From Linnemannia hyalina (taxonomy: Eukaryota > Mortierellomycota > Mortierellomycetes > Mortierellales > Mortierellaceae), in the NCBI GenBank assembly GCA_019671135.1, contig JAHRHY010000012.1:1854593-1918592 (forward strand): a DNA stretch of 64,000 bases, given 5' to 3'. The translations under genes were made by a program, and so were the position numbers. The notes under the pieces are model-generated. The model made no database searches and was not told where the DNA came from. It saw nothing but the letters and a program-made list of their open reading frames with translations. Shown in pieces: positions 63,259 to 64,000 of this stretch. Position 1 is the first letter of the stretch. Each line of letters starts with the position of its first letter.

Positions 63259-63504
63259 TTACTCTGAAGCAAATTTTTGGTATGCTGACCATGATAATGC
63301 ACCAATTGTATGCATATGTTTTTGTAAATCTGGTGCAAAAAAGTCTACTAATCCCCACAGTTCTTCCTTTGACATACCATTAAGTTCTTGCAGAGACTTA
63401 CCACGTAACAAAACAGCTCTCAAGTACATTGCCATTGTAGGATGCATATGATGCTCATGTATATAAATGGGTATTATTTGCTTAATTTCTTTAAGTGTTG
63501 GCAT
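63259..63504 (-). CDS. Small 81-aa protein upstream of the 550-aa gene
   Basis: ATG 63504 (MPTLKEIKQIIPIYIHEHHM) to stop 63259-63261. Helical; MAMYLRAVLLRGKSLQELNG...MSKEELWGLVDFF resembles a small helix-extended-loop-helix module of SAP type, but this is only a resemblance. It lies 55 bp upstream of the ATG of the 550-aa gene on the same strand, with TTTTTAAAAA in the gap. Confidence 0.5.
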   Translation of the reverse strand: MPTLKEIKQIIPIYIHEHHMHPTMAMYLRAVLLRGKSLQELNGMSKEELWGLVDFFAPDLQKHMHTIGALSWSAYQKFASE

Positions 63505-63650
63505 TGCATAACTAGTAAACCATTAGGAAGAATGCCTATACTACAATACACTTTTAGATTTGTTGCACTATAAAAGAAGTTATCTCATATTCCATGATAG
63601 ATTGGATAGAAATATAATGCATATATCATCTATTTCAACAGAATTTAAAC
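63505..63650. other. Short AT-rich gap before the right inverted repeat
   Basis: 146 bp, presumed promoter of the 81-aa minus-strand gene. No other feature seen. Confidence 0.4.
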
Positions 63651-63693
63651 GTAAACTATTAGCAAAAATTCCTTTATATAACACACTTTTGGA

Positions 63694-64000
63694 TTTTAGG
63701 GTTTTTTAGGGTTTTTTAGGGTTTTTTAGGGTTTTTTAGGGTTTTTTAGGGTTTTTTTAGGGTTTTTTAGGGTTTTTTAGGGTTTTTTAGGGTTTTTTAG
63801 GGTTTTTTAGGGTTTTTTAGGGTTTTTTTAGGGTTTTTTAGGGTTTTTTAGGGTTTTTTAGGGTTTTTTAGGGTTTTTTTAGGGTTTTTTAGGGTTTTTT
63901 AGGGTTTTTTAGGGTTTTTTAGGGTTTTTTAGGGTTTTTTAGGGTTTTTTAGGGTTTTTTAGGGTTTTTTAGGGTTTTTTAGGGTTTTTTAGGGTTTTTT
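63694..64000 (+). repeat. Telomeric repeat array, unit TTTTTTAGGG
   Basis: About 30 copies of a 10-bp unit TTTTTTAGGG, with at least three units carrying a seventh T. The G-rich strand runs 5'->3' to the right edge, as expected for a right chromosome end. The array starts within the end of the 47-bp inverted repeat and reaches the last base, so the window ends inside the array. Confidence 0.95.

Larger units (their letters stand above)
59736..63697 (+). mobile_element. 3.96-kb element with perfect 47-bp inverted ends, abutting the telomere
   Basis: 59736-59782 and 63651-63697 are perfect reverse complements (outer end aaaatccaaaagtgtg, inner end gctaatagtttac). Inside: a broken DDE transposase (plus), a 550-aa unknown gene and an 81-aa gene (both minus), tightly packed with 37-55 bp gaps. 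The right inverted repeat ends where TTTTAGGG telomere repeats begin. Left flank is non-telomeric (ttatcgttaatagt). It could be a DNA transposon, or a virus- or linear-plasmid-derived unit captured at the chromosome end. Confidence 0.7.

Noticed and set aside
61551..63338. Longer start for the 550-aa gene at 63338
   Set aside because: The extra N-terminus overlaps the 81-aa gene and the TTTTTAAAAA box, and the ATG at 63203 follows that box as in the other genes of the block.
1..64000. tRNA or rRNA genes
   Set aside because: I looked for T-loop-like GGTTCGAATCC/GGTTCAAATCC words and rRNA landmarks by eye and saw none convincing. A covariance-model scan would settle it.

Overview
The window reads as the terminal 64 kb of a fungal chromosome. 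It ends at the right edge in about 300 bp of a telomere-type repeat (10-bp unit TTTTTTAGGG, G-rich strand running 5'->3' toward the edge). Short GT-AG introns of about 80-185 bp (one with a TACTAAC branch site), a Crinkler (CRN) gene, a DUF6589 gene, a eukaryotic Fanzor (TnpB-like) nuclease, DIRS, Ty3/chromovirus, piggyBac and Helitron elements, and moderate GC in the left half suggest an early-diverging fungus of the Mortierella type. The lineage is inference; there is no rRNA or housekeeping marker to fix it.

Left part (1-25 kb) is GC-richer and intron-containing. It holds a small zinc-finger/coiled-coil gene (0.7-1.6 kb); a degraded DUF6589 gene on the minus strand (2.6-6.1 kb); a minus-strand locus (6.4-10.8 kb) encoding an XPG/FEN1-like nuclease and, joined in frame through one canonical intron, a complete Fanzor RNA-guided nuclease; a piggyBac transposase relic (11.7-13.5 kb); a CRN effector-type gene with four frame breaks (14.3-17.1 kb); a broken DIRS-type element (17.5-21.7 kb); and a glyoxalase I gene (24.6-25.1 kb) that lacks the usual catalytic glutamate.

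The middle (25-45 kb) is a stack of retroelements and rolling-circle elements: a DIRS element with intact termini but no recombinase (25.3-28.9 kb), a zinc-knuckle acidic protein (29.4-30.4 kb), and a Helitron Rep/helicase N-terminus (30.8-32.7 kb) cut by a chromodomain Ty3 element (Ty3-A, from 32.7 kb). Ty3-A is itself cut by an intact Ty3 element with identical LTRs (Ty3-B, 34,878-41,896).

The right part (45-64 kb) is AT-rich, intronless and subtelomeric. The 3' LTR of Ty3-A is split by a 495-bp element. That element is split in turn by a 5.5-kb composite unit: two direct 495-bp copies around a DDE transposase gene and a large acidic cysteine-motif gene, with a 3-bp target duplication. A diverged second copy of the cargo, reversed Ty3 fragments, a 451-bp fold-back element and a 132-bp satellite follow. 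The last unit before the telomere is a 3.96-kb segment with perfect 47-bp inverted ends. It carries a second DDE transposase (broken), an unrecognised 550-aa protein and an 81-aa protein, and its right inverted repeat runs straight into the telomere repeats. Palindromic TTTTTAAAAA motifs sit at nearly every gene border of this AT-rich block.
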